Assembly (NCBI GenBank): GCA_029783825.1
Contig: JAREIK010003105.1
Span: forward strand, 528,339-592,338
Direction: 5' to 3'
Source of the DNA: Sapria himalayana
Taxonomy: Eukaryota > Streptophyta > Magnoliopsida > Malpighiales > Rafflesiaceae
Length of the DNA: 64,000 nt
Part shown: positions 13,801 through 28,032 of the stretch, one piece after another
Layout of the letters: every line of letters starts with the position of its first letter
How positions within the stretch are numbered: the stretch's first letter is position 1
Made by a program: the position numbers and the translations under genes
Notes under the pieces: model-generated
Told to the model about the DNA's origin: nothing
Database searches by the model: none
The model's input: only the letters and a program-made list of their open reading frames with translations

Positions 13801-16800
13801 AATTATTATTTATTAATAAATTTTACTTGGATTTTGAATATTTTTTGCAATTATATTTTAATTTATATCTATCAAATTAATAATAGCATATTAATTTATT
13901 TTTTGATAATTGATATCATATATATGAATCAAATTGTTTATATTTAGTTTATATTATATATAATTATAATGATTATTATTACTAAATATTGTATTGACAT
14001 TTTTATAAAATTTTAAAATTATTATATTTTCAGAGGTTATAACCTCTGAAAATGTTAAAAAATATCAAAAATAATTTTGTTGTTATTTCATTGTTTAAAT
14101 AAAGCCTATAAACCACTAAATGCCTAAAAACATAAATTGCTAAAGTCATAAACGAAAAAACTCTAAATACTTAAAATAGTTAACTGAATACATTAATAAT
14201 AATTCATATATCTCATTTTAATTTTTATTCAGTATAATTTAAATTTTTATTTTAATTATTTATCAGTTTATTTTTATAGAAATATTAATTACAAAATAAA
14301 TTATTAGTGAGATAGATCTAATTTAAATTAAAATAGTATCCCTAAATAATAAATAATAAATTTCATTTTTTTTCATTATAATTTTAAATATTCATTTTAA
14401 TTATTTATTTATTTATAAATTATTAGTGAGACATATCTAATTTAAATTAGACTAATATACCCATAATAATAAAGAATAAATCTCAATATTAGGTTTTTTT
14501 ATTATATTTTAATTGATATCTATCTTATTAATAATAGATTATTAATTTATTTTTTGATCATTTTTAGAATATTTATCAATAATATTGTTTATATTGAATT
14601 TATATGATATATAAATATACTGATTATTATAACTAAATATTGAATTCACATTTGAAAAAAATTTAAAAAATTATTATATTTTCAAATGATATAACCTTTG
14701 AAAATATCAAAAAATAATAAAAATAAATATTTTGTTATATTAATTTTTAAATAAAACCTATAAACCACTAAATGCATATACTGTAAAATCAGTAAACTCC
14801 TAAGGCCCGTAATGCCTAAATACATAAACCATTAAACTACTATATGCTACTTAATAATTAATAAATCTAATTTTTATTTCAATTTATTATTATTTTATAT
14901 ATTCATTTTAATTATTTATAAGTTTATTTTATAAAAATATTCATTACAAAATAAATAATGAGTGCAACAAATATAATTTAAAATATTTATTTTTAATCAC
15001 AAAAAATATATACGCTTATAAAAGAAGTAAAATTTTAAAAATTAAAAGTTATTATCCAGTAATAATTTATACTTTAATTTTGAATCAATTTGGGTTTCGT
15101 AAATATTTTTTAATTAATATCTATCTTATTATTAATAGTTTATTAGTTTAATTTTTGATCATTATTATAATATCTATCAATAAAATTATTCATATTGAAT
15201 TTATATGATATATAATTATTAAAATTATTATAACTAAATATTGTATTCACATTTCAAAAAATTTTGAATATTATTATATTTTCAAAGGTTATATCCTATG
15301 AAAATGACAAAAAATTGCAAATTTTTTTTTTAATTTATTGTTTAAATAAAAACTATAAACTACTAAATGCCTAAAAACATAAATTGCTAAACTCCTAAAT
15401 GACAAAACTTCTAAATACATAAACTATTAAATTGGTATACATTAATAATAAATCATTAATCTCATTTTAATTTTTATTAAGTGTAATTTTAAATTTTTAT
15501 TTTAATTATTTATCAGTTTATTTTTATAGATATTTTAATTACAAAATAAATTATTAGTGAGATAGATCTATCTTAAATAATTTATTTTTTATAAAAAAAA
15601 TATATGTGCTTATAAAAAGAGGCAAAATTTTAAAATCAAATATTTATTATAAATCTCAATTTTATTTGTATTCATTATAATTTTAAATATTCATTTTAAT
15701 TATTTATTAGTTTATTTTTATAGAATTATAAATTAAAAATAAATTATGTGGAAGACAAATATAATTTAAATAATTTACTTTTAATAACAAAAAATATAAA
15801 CTTATAAAAATAAGCAAAACATCAAAAAATTTATTATTTACTATTATATTCTACTTTGATTTTGAATAAATTTACATTTTGCAAATATATTTTAAAAAAT
15901 ATCTATCTTATTAATAATAGTTTATTAAATTATTTTTTGATCATTAATATAATATCTATCAATATAATTGTTTATATTGAATTAACATGATATATAATTA
16001 TTATGATTTTCATAACTAAATATAGTATTCACATATAAAAAAAATTTAAAAATTGTTAAAATTTCAAAGGTTATAACCTTCAAATATCACAAAAATAAGA
16101 AAAAATAAATTTTTTGTTATATCATTGTTTGAATAAAACTTATAACCATTAAATGCCTAAATACATAAATATCTAAACTCCTAAACCCCGAAGCCCGTAA
16201 ATACATATACCTTTGAACTCATAAACCTTAATATAATTTAAATAATTTATTAAAATATTAATTATAAAATAAATTATATAAGCTTATAAAATGATGCAAA
16301 AACTAAAAAAAATTATTATTTATTAATAAATTTTACTTTGATTTTAAATCATTTAAGGTTTTTTAATTATATTTTAATTTATATCTATCATATTAATAAT
16401 TTATTAATTTATTTTTTGATAATTGATATAATATTATCAATAAAATTGTTTATATTTAGTTTATATTATATTTAGTAATAATAATTATTATTACTAAATA
16501 TCGTATTCACATTTTTAAAAAATTTTAAAATTTTTATATTTTCAAATGTTATGAAATTTGAAAATTTCAAAAAATATCAAAAATAAATTTTATATTATTT
16601 CTTTGTTTAAATAAAAGTTATAAACCATTAAATGCCTAAATACTTAAATCAATAACTTCTAAATCTCGAAAACCTTAAATAGATAAATTTTTTAAACAGG
16701 TATATCCTAAATAATAAATAATAAATCTCATTTTTATTTTTTAACTTATAATTTTAGATATTCATTTTAATTATGTATTTGTTTATTTTTATATAAATAT

Positions 16801-18786
16801 TAATTATAAAATAAATTATAAGTTAAACAAATATAATTTATATAAATTTTAGATAAACTTATTAAAAGAAGAAAAAAATTTAAAACAAAAAATTATTATA
16901 AAGTACTATATTTTACTTTGTTTCTAAATCATTTTAGGTTTTATAAATATATTTTAATTGATATCTAACTTATTAAAAATAGATTATTAATTTATTTCTT
17001 GATAATTATTAGAATATTTATCAATAAAAATATTTATATTTAATTTATATGTTATATAGATTTAATAATTATTATAACTAAATATTGTATTCACATTTAA
17101 AAAAATTATAAAATTATTATATTTTCAAAGATTATAACCTTTGAACATGTGAAAAAACAAAAAAAATATTTATTATTATTATTTCAATGTTTTAATAAAA
17201 CCTATAAATCACTAAATGCCTAAACACTTAAATCACTAAACTACAAAATCCAAATACCCCTATATAGATAATCGTTTAAACGCGTTGACCCTAAATAATA
17301 ATTAATAAATCTCATTTTTATTTGTTTTCATTATAATTTAAAAAATTCATTTTGATTGTTTAGTTATATATATAAATATTAATTATAAAATAAATAATAA
17401 AAATAATTTTTTTTATTTTTTTTCTTAAATAAAACCTATAAACCATTAAATGCATACACAGGTAAATTAGTAAACTCTTAAACCCTGTAATGCCTTATTA
17501 CATAAACAATTAAACTGCTATATACTACTTAATAATTAATAAATCTAATTTTTATTTCTATTTATTATAATTTTAAATATTCATTTTAATTATTTATTAG
17601 TTTATTTTTATAGAAATATTTATTACAAAATAAAGTATGAGTGCGACAAATATAATTTAATTAATTTATTTTAAATAAAAAAAAATATATGCTATAAAAG
17701 AAGTAGAAATTTAACATTTAAAATTATTTTCCTGTAATATATTTTACTTTAATTTTGAATCAATTTGGGTTTCGTAAATATTTTTTAATTAATATCTATC
17801 TTTTTATTAATAGTTTATTAAATTAATTTTTGATCATTATTATATTATCTATCAATAAAATTGTTTAAATTGAATTTAGATGATATATAATTTTTAATAT
17901 TATTAAAACTAAATATTGTATTCACAATTAAAAAAATTGTAAATATTAGTATATTTTCAAAGGTTAACCTATGAAAATGATAATAAATTATAGAATTTTT
18001 TTTTGTTATTTTATTTTTTTATATAAAACCTATAAAACACTAAAAGCCTAAAAACATAAATCACTAAACTCCTAACGAAAAAACCTCTAGGTACTTAAAC
18101 TATTAAACTAGTATAAATTAATAATAAATCTTAAATCTCATTTTAATTTTTATTCAGTATAATTTTAAATTTTTATTTTAATTATTTATTAGTTTATTTA
18201 TATAGAAATATTAATTAAAAATAAATTATTAGTGAGACGGATCTAATTTAAATTAAACCGGTATCCCTAAATAATAAATAATAAATAATAATTCTCATTT
18301 TTTTATTATAATTTTAAATATTCATTTTAATTATTTATTTGTTTATTTATATATAAATATTAATTACAAAATAAATTATGAGCTAGACAAATATAATTTA
18401 TATAAATTATTTTTCATAAAAAATATAGATAAACTTATTGAAAGAAAAAAAAATTTAAAAACAAAAAATTATTATATAGTAATATATTTTTCTTTGCTTC
18501 TAAATCATTTTAAGTTTTGTAATTATATTTTAATTAATATCTATCTTATTATTAATAGATTATTAATTTATTTTTTGATTATTATTAGAATATTTATCAA
18601 TAAAATTATTTATATTGAATTTATATAATATGTAAATTTAATGATTAGTATAACTAAATATTGTATTCACATTTGAAAAAAATTTAAAAATTATTATATT
18701 TTCAAAGGTTATAACCTTTGAAAATATCAAAAAATAATATAAATAGATTTTTTGTTTTTTATTTTTTATATAAAACCTATAAACCA
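7849..18786 (-). repeat. Satellite array, orientation B, block B1
   Basis: Continuous B-orientation monomers up to the left end of hAT-1. Dyad centres are near 8412, 9444, 10010, 10546, 11140, 11738, 12330, 12908, 13508, 14036, 14689, 15288, 16068, 16548, 17130, 17963 and 18708, mostly 530-650 bp apart. One monomer near 8970-9000 has lost its dyad and most of its telomere-like tract by deletion. A recognisable monomer subtype (GCATACAC... followed by AATCAGTAAACTCCTAA) recurs near 8490, 11230, 14770 and 17450 and again at the hAT-1 insertion site. No gene-like content. Divergence between monomers is visibly higher than in the central block. Confidence 0.9.
14027..14052. repeat. Perfect 26-bp dyad with compensated arms
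   Basis: The dyad core reads CAGAGGTTATAACCTCTG instead of the usual CAAAGGTTATAACCTTTG. The A-to-G change in the left arm is matched by T-to-C in the right arm, so full palindromy with the TTTT/AAAA extensions is kept. This differs from simple decay, which would break symmetry. Confidence 0.9.
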
Positions 18787-18794
18787 CAATATTC
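18787..18794. other. Putative degenerate 8-bp target-site duplication, left side of hAT-1
   Basis: CAATATTC directly precedes the left terminal repeat. CTAAATGC follows the right one at 38883-38890. They match at 5 of 8 positions, and the intact satellite monomer reads CCACTAAATGC here. hAT elements make 8-bp duplications, so this fits an old insertion whose left copy has drifted. Confidence 0.55.
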
Positions 18795-18815
18795 TAGGGG
18801 TGCTCATGGGACGGG
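18795..18815 (+). repeat. hAT-1 left terminal inverted repeat
   Basis: Starts TAGGGGTGCTCATGGGAC. It pairs with the right end at 38862-38882 with one mismatch in the first 18 bp. A 5' (C/T)AGGG start is typical of plant hAT ends. Subterminal GGGACGGGAC words continue to about 18925. Confidence 0.88.
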
Positions 18816-19689
18816 ACTGGATGAGGATTATAAATCTCCAGTCCCTTCCCACATTTCCAAGATTTTTTTTTTCAAGATCCAGACCCGTCCCATAGTTAGA
18901 AAATATCGGGATGGGACGGGACGTAGATCGGAGATTTAGGGTAGGAGAAAATGGTTCCGAGACGGAACATAGTTCGCACATTTTTTTCAATTTATTTTCA
19001 TCAAACTGGCCAAGTTAGTTCATGTCGAAACCTTTTGTTGTACCATTTATCATTCCTTAGTAATGTAAGATTCAATCTCAAATTGGGCCAATTTAGTTTT
19101 GTCAATTAGGCTAAAAACCTCAAATGAGTTCCATTGCCTTGTCAAAAGCTTTGATGTGAAGAAAAGTATAGAAATGTTAAATAGAACGGGACCGAGTTGT
19201 GTGCTTAATTTGGTTCTTCGTTTTTTCACAAGTTGGCTTTGTTCAGACGACTGAAAGTTAACCATAATAGCAATACTACATTTTTTAATAATTACTTAAA
19301 ATATTAAGGAATAGCTAAAGATGACCACAAACATTGGTAGCATCAATTACTACTTAAGTAATTGCTAAAATTAGGCAGCTTAATATAACAAAAAAAAATA
19401 CAGCTAATAACAACCATGATAATGATCATTTCAAAGGTTCGTCCCGCAACAGCAACGAAAATCCAAACCAAATTAATTATCTCTTCTACAACTCCTCCCT
19501 TTTCTTCCTCCACTGTAGAAGGACAACCAAAGATGAAAATATGTTATTCATGTAGACATAAATTTCTAAGGTGAAAGAGTAATAAAAAAACAAAATATTA
19601 CCTTATAAAATTTAATACACCCCTTCCAAATTTAGTTGGCCAACTATAGTTTGAAGAATATTTAGATCTTGTGACCCCTCTGAAAATTG
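18816..19689 (-). other. hAT-1 3' region: subterminal repeats, small 3' exons and untranslated sequence
   Basis: The first ~110 bp contain repeated GGGACGGG/CCCGTCCC words in both orientations, as expected for transposase-binding subterminal DNA. From about 19030 to 19430 the sequence is ordinary and non-coding; a 71-codon frame at 19050-19265 has no recognisable similarity. Read on the minus strand, a short exon-like piece around 19485-19515 follows a pyrimidine-rich ...CTACAG acceptor and encodes a Glu/Lys-rich tail ending in TAG. This resembles the small terminal exons of plant hAT genes. Exon limits are inferred from splice-site-like words only. Confidence 0.5.
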
Positions 19690-20400
19690 TAATTGAACCA
19701 TATTTTTATTAAATTTAATGAATAAAATAAGTAAAATGAAATTAAAATTTACAAGATTTGTATACTAACCTGATTCATTATCATCAAGGTCTTTAACTAA
19801 TTCTTCAATTTCAATAGGTTTGTTTGAGCTTCTAAACCAATCTTGTAGACATATGAGAACTTCAGCTGTAATAGGGGTTAAAGAACTCCTAAATTTATCT
19901 AAAGTTCTTTCCAAATCTTAAATGTAGATTCGTAGGCCATAGTAGATGCTTGGATAGCAAATACATCCATTTTTACAATTACCAAAGAAGGATACCTAAC
20001 CTCATTTACCTTCCACGAGTTTAGAAGATCAAAATCAATTCTATTTTTTTTAAGTTTGTCCTCCAAGTACCTATCCAACTCTTCCAAAGCTGCAACTTCT
20101 AGTTATTTCTCCAAATCAACAAAAAAATCATCAACATAAGTATCACTACCATCAAAGAAATCATCATTTTTATTCAACACAGTAGAAGAGAAATCATCTT
20201 CTTTTGATTCATCTCCATTTAAATTTATATAATCTTCCATCATCTCATTTAAAGCATTTATAACCTTTTTCACCAAATTTTTAGCCAATTACTCTCTATA
20301 ATGCTTAGTGTACTTAACCTTGAGATATTTGAGCTTATATCTAGGATCCAACACTACTAGTGACAAAAAGAATAATATTTGTTGACTGAAGAGAACCCCA
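19690..20400 (-). pseudogene. hAT-1 transposase, C-terminal part (dimerisation domain), decayed
   Basis: hAT transposases cut and paste DNA through an RNase H-like catalytic core and dimerise through a C-terminal domain. Read from 20400 downward, a YWG-type remnant (WGSLQSTNIILFV) is followed, after a frameshift, by the family motif LDPRYKLKYLKV. Then come an in-frame TAA at 20289-20291, an acidic linker, another TAA at 20103-20105, and the dimerisation signature: ELDRYLE, the LLNSWK equivalent of LxWWK, RYPSL, and STMAYESTF for the usual STVASESTF. A one-base frameshift after this gives TLDKFRSSLTP...LICLQDW in the next frame. A GTTAGT donor near 19769 and a TTTTCAG acceptor near 19680 suggest an intron. 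This is the downstream half of the gene whose upstream half lies at 36877-38300. Confidence 0.85.
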
Positions 20401-21292
20401 ATATTTTGTAATTAATTTTTGTAAAAAATTAAACTATAAATAATTAAATTGAATATTTAAAATTATTATAAATAGACATAAAAATGAGATTTATTATTCA
20501 TTAAGTAGTATATAGATGTTAATGGGTTTATGTATTTAGGGGTTTCGGGGTTTATAAGCTTACTAATTTAAGTAAGCAGACATTTAAAGGTCTATAGTCT
20601 TTATTTAAAAAATGAAATAACAAAAAATTTATTTTTATTATTTTTTATCATATTTTGAAGGTTATAACCATTGAAAATATAATAATTTTTAATTTTTTTT
20701 AAAAAGTGAATACAATATTTATTTATTATAATCATAATAATTAAAAATAAATTTTTTTTCAAAAGTAAATTTTTTTATCATATTTATCATTATATGAAGC
20801 TTTTATAGTTTAGGAGTATAGTGATTTATGTTTTTTGGTATTTAGTGGTTTATAGGTATTATTTAAATAATAAAATTACAAAAAAAATATTTGCAATTTT
20901 TTATCATTTTCATAGGTTATAACCTTTGAAAATATAATAATATTTAAAATTTTTTAAAATGTGAATACAATCTTTAGTTATATTAATATTAATAAAAATA
21001 TATCATATAAATTCAATTTAAACAATTTTATTGATAGATATATTAATAATGATCAAAAATTAAATTAATAAACTTTTAATAATAAGATAGAGATTAATTA
21101 ATAAACTATTGATAGATATTATAATTATCATATATTATATAGGTTATATAGGTTTAATGCTTTAAGTATTTAGGGGGTTTTGTGGTTTAGGAGTCTATAG
21201 ATTTAAAAGTTTAAGTATTTAGTGATTTATAATTTTTATTTAAATAATAAAAATATAAAAAATGATTTTTGAATTTTTTTATCATTTTTGAA

Positions 21293-23616
21293 GGTTATAA
21301 CCTTTGAAAATATAATAATTTTAATTTTTTTTTCAAAAGTAAAAATTATATTCAGTTATAATAATATTAATAATTATAAAACATTAAAATTCAATATAAT
21401 TAATTTTATTGATAGATATTATAATAATGATAAAAAAATAAATTAATAAATTATTATTAATAAGATTGATAGTTATTAAAATATAATTTAAAAACCTATA
21501 TACAATGATTCAAAATCAAAGTAAAATATATTATTAAATAATAATTTTTTGTTTTTAAATTTTTACTTCTTTTTATAAGCTTATATTTTTTTTTGAATAA
21601 AAAATAAATTATTAAAATTATATTTGTCTCACTCATTATTTACTTTGTAATTAACTTTTCTATCAAAAATAAACTAATAAATAATTAAACTGAATATTTA
21701 AAATTATAGTGAATACAAATTCAAATGAGATTTGTGATTTATTATATATGGAATACCAGTTTATTGGTTTGATTATTTAGGAATTTTGTTGTTTAGGAGT
21801 TTAGAAATTTATGTTTTTAGGCATATTGTGGTTTATAGATTTTACTTAAATGATAAAAATAAGAAATTTTTTTTTTAGATTTTTTTTGATTTTCAAAGGT
21901 TATAACCTTTGAAGATATTATAATTTTTAAAATTTTTTGAATTGTGTATACCATGTATAATAATATTAATATTACTGATTATATATCAAATAAATTCAAT
22001 ATAAACAATTTTAATGATAGATATTATAATAATGATCAAAAATTAAATTAATAAACTATTAATAAAAATATAAATATTAAATAAACTATATTTACATGAC
22101 GCAAAAATATTCAAAATCAAATCAAAATATATTACAAATTAATAATTTAAAATTTTTAAATTTTTCCTTCTTTTTATAAGCTTATATTTTTTTTATTAAA
22201 AATCAATTATTTAAATAATGTTTGTCTCACTCGAAATTTATTTTGTAATTAATTTTTGTAAAAAATTAATCTATAAATAATTAAATTAAATATTTAAAAT
22301 TATAATAAATAGTCTTAAAAATGAGATTTATTATTCATTAAGTAGTATATAGATATTAAAAGGTTTATGTATTGAGGGGTTTCGTAGTTTATGAGCTTAC
22401 TGATTTAAGTAAGCAGGCATTTAATTGTCTATAGGCTTTATTTAAAAAATGAAATAACAAAAATTTATTTTTATCATTTTTTCTCATATTTTCAAGGTTA
22501 TAACCTTTTAAAATATAATAATTTTTAAATTTTTTTCAAGAGTGAATACAATATTTATTTATAATAATCATAATAAATATATATAATATAAATTCGATAT
22601 AAACAATTTTTTTGAGAGATATTCGAATAATTCTCAAAAAATAAATTAAAAATCTATAATGAATAAGATTCATATTACTTAAAATATAATATGAAAACCT
22701 AAAATGATTCAAAAGCAAAGGAAAATGTATCACTAAATAATAATTATTTGTTTTAAATTTTTTTTTAAATAGTTTATCTATATTTTATTGGTGAAAAATA
22801 ATTTATATAAATTATATCTAACTAACTCATAATTTATTTTGTAATTAATATTTATATAAAAATAAACAAATAACTAATTAAAATGAATATTTTAAATTAT
22901 AATGAAAACAAAAATATTTAGAATTATTATTTATTATTTAGGGAATGCTGGTTTAATTTAAATTAGATCTGTCTCACTGATAATTTAAATTGTAATTAAT
23001 ATTTCTATAAAAATAAACTTATAAATAATTAAAATAAAAATTAAAAATTATACAGAATACAAATTTAAATGATATTTATGATTTATTATTAATGTATACT
23101 AGTTTAATTGTTTAAGTATTTAAAGGTTTTGTCGTTTAGGAGTTTAGTGATTTATGTTTTTAGGCACTTAGTGGTTTATAGGTATTATTTAAATAATAAA
23201 ATAACAAAAAAAAATTTGTAATTTTTTCTCATTTTCATAGGTTATAACCTTTGAAAAAATAATAATATTTAAAATTTTTGAAATGTAAACACAATCTTTA
23301 GTTATATTAATATTAATAATTATATATCATATAAATTCAATATAAATAATTTTATTGATAGATATATTAATAATGATCAAAAATTAAATTAAAAAACTAT
23401 TAATAATAATATACAAATTAATTAATAAACTATTGATAGATATTATAATTATCCTTTATTATATAGGTTATATAGGTTTAATGGTTTAAGTATTTAGGGG
23501 ATTTTGGGGTTTAAAAGTCTATAGATTTAAATGTTTAGGTATTTAGTGAATTTTAATATTTATTTAAATAATAAAATTATAAAAAATTATTTTTTTCATT
23601 TTTTATCATTTTTGAA
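21293..23616 (+). repeat. Representative higher-order repeat unit of block A2
   Basis: One full four-monomer unit of 2,324 bp, from one dyad centre to the equivalent one, with steps of 605, 598, 744 and 377 bp. Successive units start at 23617, 25942, 28103, 30508, 32839 and 35159, giving periods of 2324, 2325, 2161, 2405, 2331 and 2320 bp. The short 2161-bp period reflects deletion inside a unit. The 2405-bp one follows from deletion (a ~326-bp step near 28704-29030) combined with an extra ~368-bp monomer (30140-30508). Confidence 0.85.
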
Positions 23617-26600
23617 GGTTATAACCTTTGAAAATATAATAATTTTTAAATTTTTTTTCAAAATAAAAAATAATATTTAGTTATAATAATCTTAATAATT
23701 ATAAAACATTAAAATTCAAAATAAGTAATTTTATTAATAGATATTATGATAATGATCAAAATATAAATTAATAAACTATTATAAATAAGATTAATAGTAA
23801 TTAAAATATAATTTAAAAACCTATTTACAATGATTCAAAATCAAAGTAAAATATATTACTAAATAATAATTTTTTGTTATTTAATTTTTACTTCTTTTTA
23901 TAAGCTTATATTTTTTTTTGAATAAAAAATAAATTATTAAATTTATATTTGTTTCACTCATTATTTATTTTGTAATTAACATTTATATAAAAAATAAACT
24001 AATAAATAATTAAAATGAATATTTAAAATTATAATGAATACAAATTAAGATGAGATTTATGATTTATTATATATGGTATACCGGTTATTGGTTTGATTAT
24101 TTAGGAGTTTTTTGTTTAAGAGTTTAGCAATTTATGTTTTTAGGCATTTGTTGTTTATAGAGTTTATTTAAATAAAAAAAATAAAAAAAAAAATTTTTAG
24201 ATTTTTTTATGATTTTCAAAGGTTATAACCTTTGAAAATAAGATAATTTTTAAAATTTTTTGAAATGTGAATACCATGTATAATAATATTAATCTTACTG
24301 ATTATATATCATATAAATTCAATATAAACAATTTTAATAATAGATATTATAATAATGATCAAAAATTAAATTAATAAACTATTAATAAAAATATAAATTT
24401 TAATTAAAATATATTTATATGATGCAAAATGATTCAAAATCAAATCAAAATATATTACTAAATAATAATATTTAATTTTTAAATTTTTCCTTCTTTTTAT
24501 AAGCTTATATTTTTTTATTAAAAATCAATTATTTAAATAATGTTTGTCTAGCTCGAAATTTATTTTGTAATTAATTTTTGTAAAAATTAAACTATAAATA
24601 ATTAAATTAAATATTTAAAATTATTATAAATAGACATAAAAATGAGATTTATTATTCATTAAGTAGTATATAGATATTAAAAGGTTTATGTTTTTAGGTG
24701 TTTCGTAGTTTATGAGCTTACTGATTTAAGTAAGCAGACATTTAATGGTCTATAGGCTTTATTTAAAAAATGAAATAACAAAAATTTATTTTTGTTATTT
24801 TTTCTCATATTTTCAATGTTATAACCCTTGAAAATATAATAATTTTTAAATTTTTTTCAAGAGTGAATGCAATATTTATTTATAATAATCATAATAATTA
24901 TATATAATATAAATTTGATATAAACAATTTTATTAAGAGATACTCTAATAATTCTCAAAAAATAAATTAAAAATCTATAATAAAAAAGATTCATATTACT
25001 TAAAATATAATATGAAAACCTAAAATGATTCAAAAGCAAAGGAAAATGTATTACTAAATAATAATTATTTGTTTTAAATTTTTTTTTATTTTAAAAGTTT
25101 ATCTATATTTTATTGATTAAAAATAATTTATATAAATTATATCTATCTAACTCATAATTTATTTTGTAATTAATATTTATATAAAAATAAACAAATAACT
25201 AATTAAAATGAATATTTTAAATTATAATGAAAACAATAATATTGAGAATTATTATTTATTATTTAGGGTATACTGGTTTAATTTAAATTAAATCTCTCAC
25301 TGATAATATAATTTGTAATTAATATTTCTATAAAAATAAACTGATAAATAATTAAAATAAAAATTAATAATTATACAGAATACAAATTTAAATGATATTT
25401 ATGATTTATTATTAATGTATACTAGTTTAAATGTTTAATTATTTAGAGGTTTTGTCGATTTAGAAGTTTAGTGATTTATGTTTTTAGGCACTTAGTGGTT
25501 TATATATATTATTTATAAAATAAAATAACAAAAAAAATGTGGTAATTTTTTCTCATTTTCATAGGTTATAACCTTTGAAAATATAATAATATTTAAAATT
25601 TTTGAAATGTGAATACAATCTTTAGTTATAATAAAATTAATTATTATATATAATATAAATTCCATATAAAAAATTTTATTGATTGATATATTAATAATGA
25701 TCAAAAATTAAATTAATAAAATATTAATAATAAGATAGAGTTTAATTAATAAACTATTGATAGATATAATAGTTATCTTTTATTATATAGGTTATATAGG
25801 TTTAATGCTTTAAGAATTTAGGGGGGTTTGGGGTTTAGGAGTCTATCGATTTAAATGTTTAGGTATTTAGTGGTATTTAAGTTTTATTTAAATAATAAAA
25901 TTATCAAAAAAATATTTTTGTGATTTTTTATCATTTTTGAAGGTTATACCCTTTGAAAATATAATAATTTTAAATTTTCTTTTAAAGTAAATATAATAAT
26001 TAGTTATAATAATCTTAATAATTATAAACATTAAAATTCAATATAAGTAATTTTATTTATATATATTATAAGAATGATCAAAAAATAAATTAATAAACTA
26101 TTATTAATAAGATTTATAGTAATTAAAATATAAATTAAAAACCTATTTACAATGAAACAAAATCAAAGTAAAATATATTACTAAATAAAAATTTTTTGTT
26201 ATTTAATTTTTACTTCTTTTTATAAGCTTATATTTTTTTTGAATAAAAAATAAATTATTAAAATTATATTTGTCTCACTCATTATTTATTTTGTAATTAA
26301 CATTTATATGAAAAATAATCAAATAAATAATTAAAATGAATATTTAAAATTATAATGAATAGAAATTTAAAGAGATTTGTGATTTATTATATATGGTATA
26401 CCGGTTTATTGGTTTGATTATTTAGGAGTTTTAGTGTTTAGGAGTTTAGCAATTTATATTTTTAGGCATATTGTAGTTTATAGGTTTTATTTACATAATA
26501 AAAAAAAAATATTTAGATTTTTTTGATTTTCAAAGGTTATAACCTTTGAAAATAAGAAAATTTATAAAATTTTTTGAAATGTGAATACCATGTATAATTA

Positions 26601-27781
26601 TATTAATCTTACTGATTATATATCATATAAATTCAATATGAATAATTTTAATGATAGAAATTATAATAATGATCAAAAATTAAATTAATAAGCTATTTAT
26701 AAAATTATAAATTTTAATCAAAATATATTTACATGATGCAAAATGATTCAAAATCAAATCAAAATATATTACTAAATAATAATATTTAATTTTTAAAATT
26801 TTCCTTCTTTTTATAAGCTTATATTTTTTTTAAAAAATCAATTATTTAAATAATGTTTGTCTAGCTCAAAATTTATTTTGTCATTAATTTTTGTAAAAAA
26901 TTAAACTATAAATAATTAAATTGAATATTTAAAATTATTATAAATAGACATAAAATTGAGATTTTTTATTCATTAAGTAGTATATAGATGTTAAAGGGTT
27001 TATGTATTTATGGGTTTCGAGGTTTATGAGCTTACTGATTTAAGTAAGTAGGCATTTAAATGTCTATAGTCTTTATTTAAAAAATGAAATAACAAAAAAA
27101 AAAATTTTATTATTTTTATCATATTTTGAAGGTTATAACCATTCAAAATATAATAATTTTTAATTTTTTTCAAAAGTGAATACAATATTTATTTATTATA
27201 ATCATAATAATTATATATAAATATAAATTCAATATAATCGATTTTATTGATAGATATTCTAATAAATCTAAAAAAATAAATTAAAAATCTATAATGAATA
27301 TGATTCATATTACTTAAAATATAATATGAAAACCTAAAATGATTCAAAAGCAAAGGAAAATGTATTACTAAATAATAATTAAAATGAATATTTTAAATTA
27401 TAATGAAAACAATATTATTGAGATTTATTATTTATTATTTCGGTTATATTGGTTTAATTTAAATTAGATATGTCGAATGAAAATTTAATTTGTAATTAAT
27501 ATTTCTATAAAAAATAAACTATTAAATAATTAAAATAAAATTAAAAATTATACTAAATACAAATTTAAATGATATTTATGATTCATTATTAATGTATACT
27601 AGTTTAATGGTTTAAGTATTTAGAGGTTTTCTCATTTAGGAGTTTAGTGATTTATATTTTTAGGCATTTAGTAGTTATAGGTATTATTTATATAATTAAA
27701 TAACGAAAAAAAAATTTGTACTTTTTTCTCATTTTCTTAGCTTATAACCTTTGAAAATATAATAATATTTAAAATTTTTTT

Positions 27782-28032
27782 AAATGTGAATACAATATTT
27801 AGTTATAAGAATATTAATAATTATATATCATATAAATTCAATATAAACAATTTTATTGATAGATATATTAATAATGATCAAAAATTAAATTAATAAAATA
27901 TTAATAATAAGAAAGATATTAATTAATAAACTATTGATAGATATTATAATTATCATTTATTTTATAAGTTATATAGGTTTAATGCTTTAAGTATTTAGTG
28001 GGTTTTGGGGTTTAGGAGTCTATAGATTTAAA
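27782..28032 (+). repeat. Segment identical to 30182-30432
   Basis: By direct reading, about 250 bp from the AAATGTGAATACAATATT segment through TTAGGAGTCTATAGATTTAAA match 30182-30432 base for base at an offset of exactly 2,400 bp. Equivalent segments in other units (for example 23280-23530 and 32510-32760) show many substitutions. This points to a recent local duplication or conversion. Confidence 0.8.
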
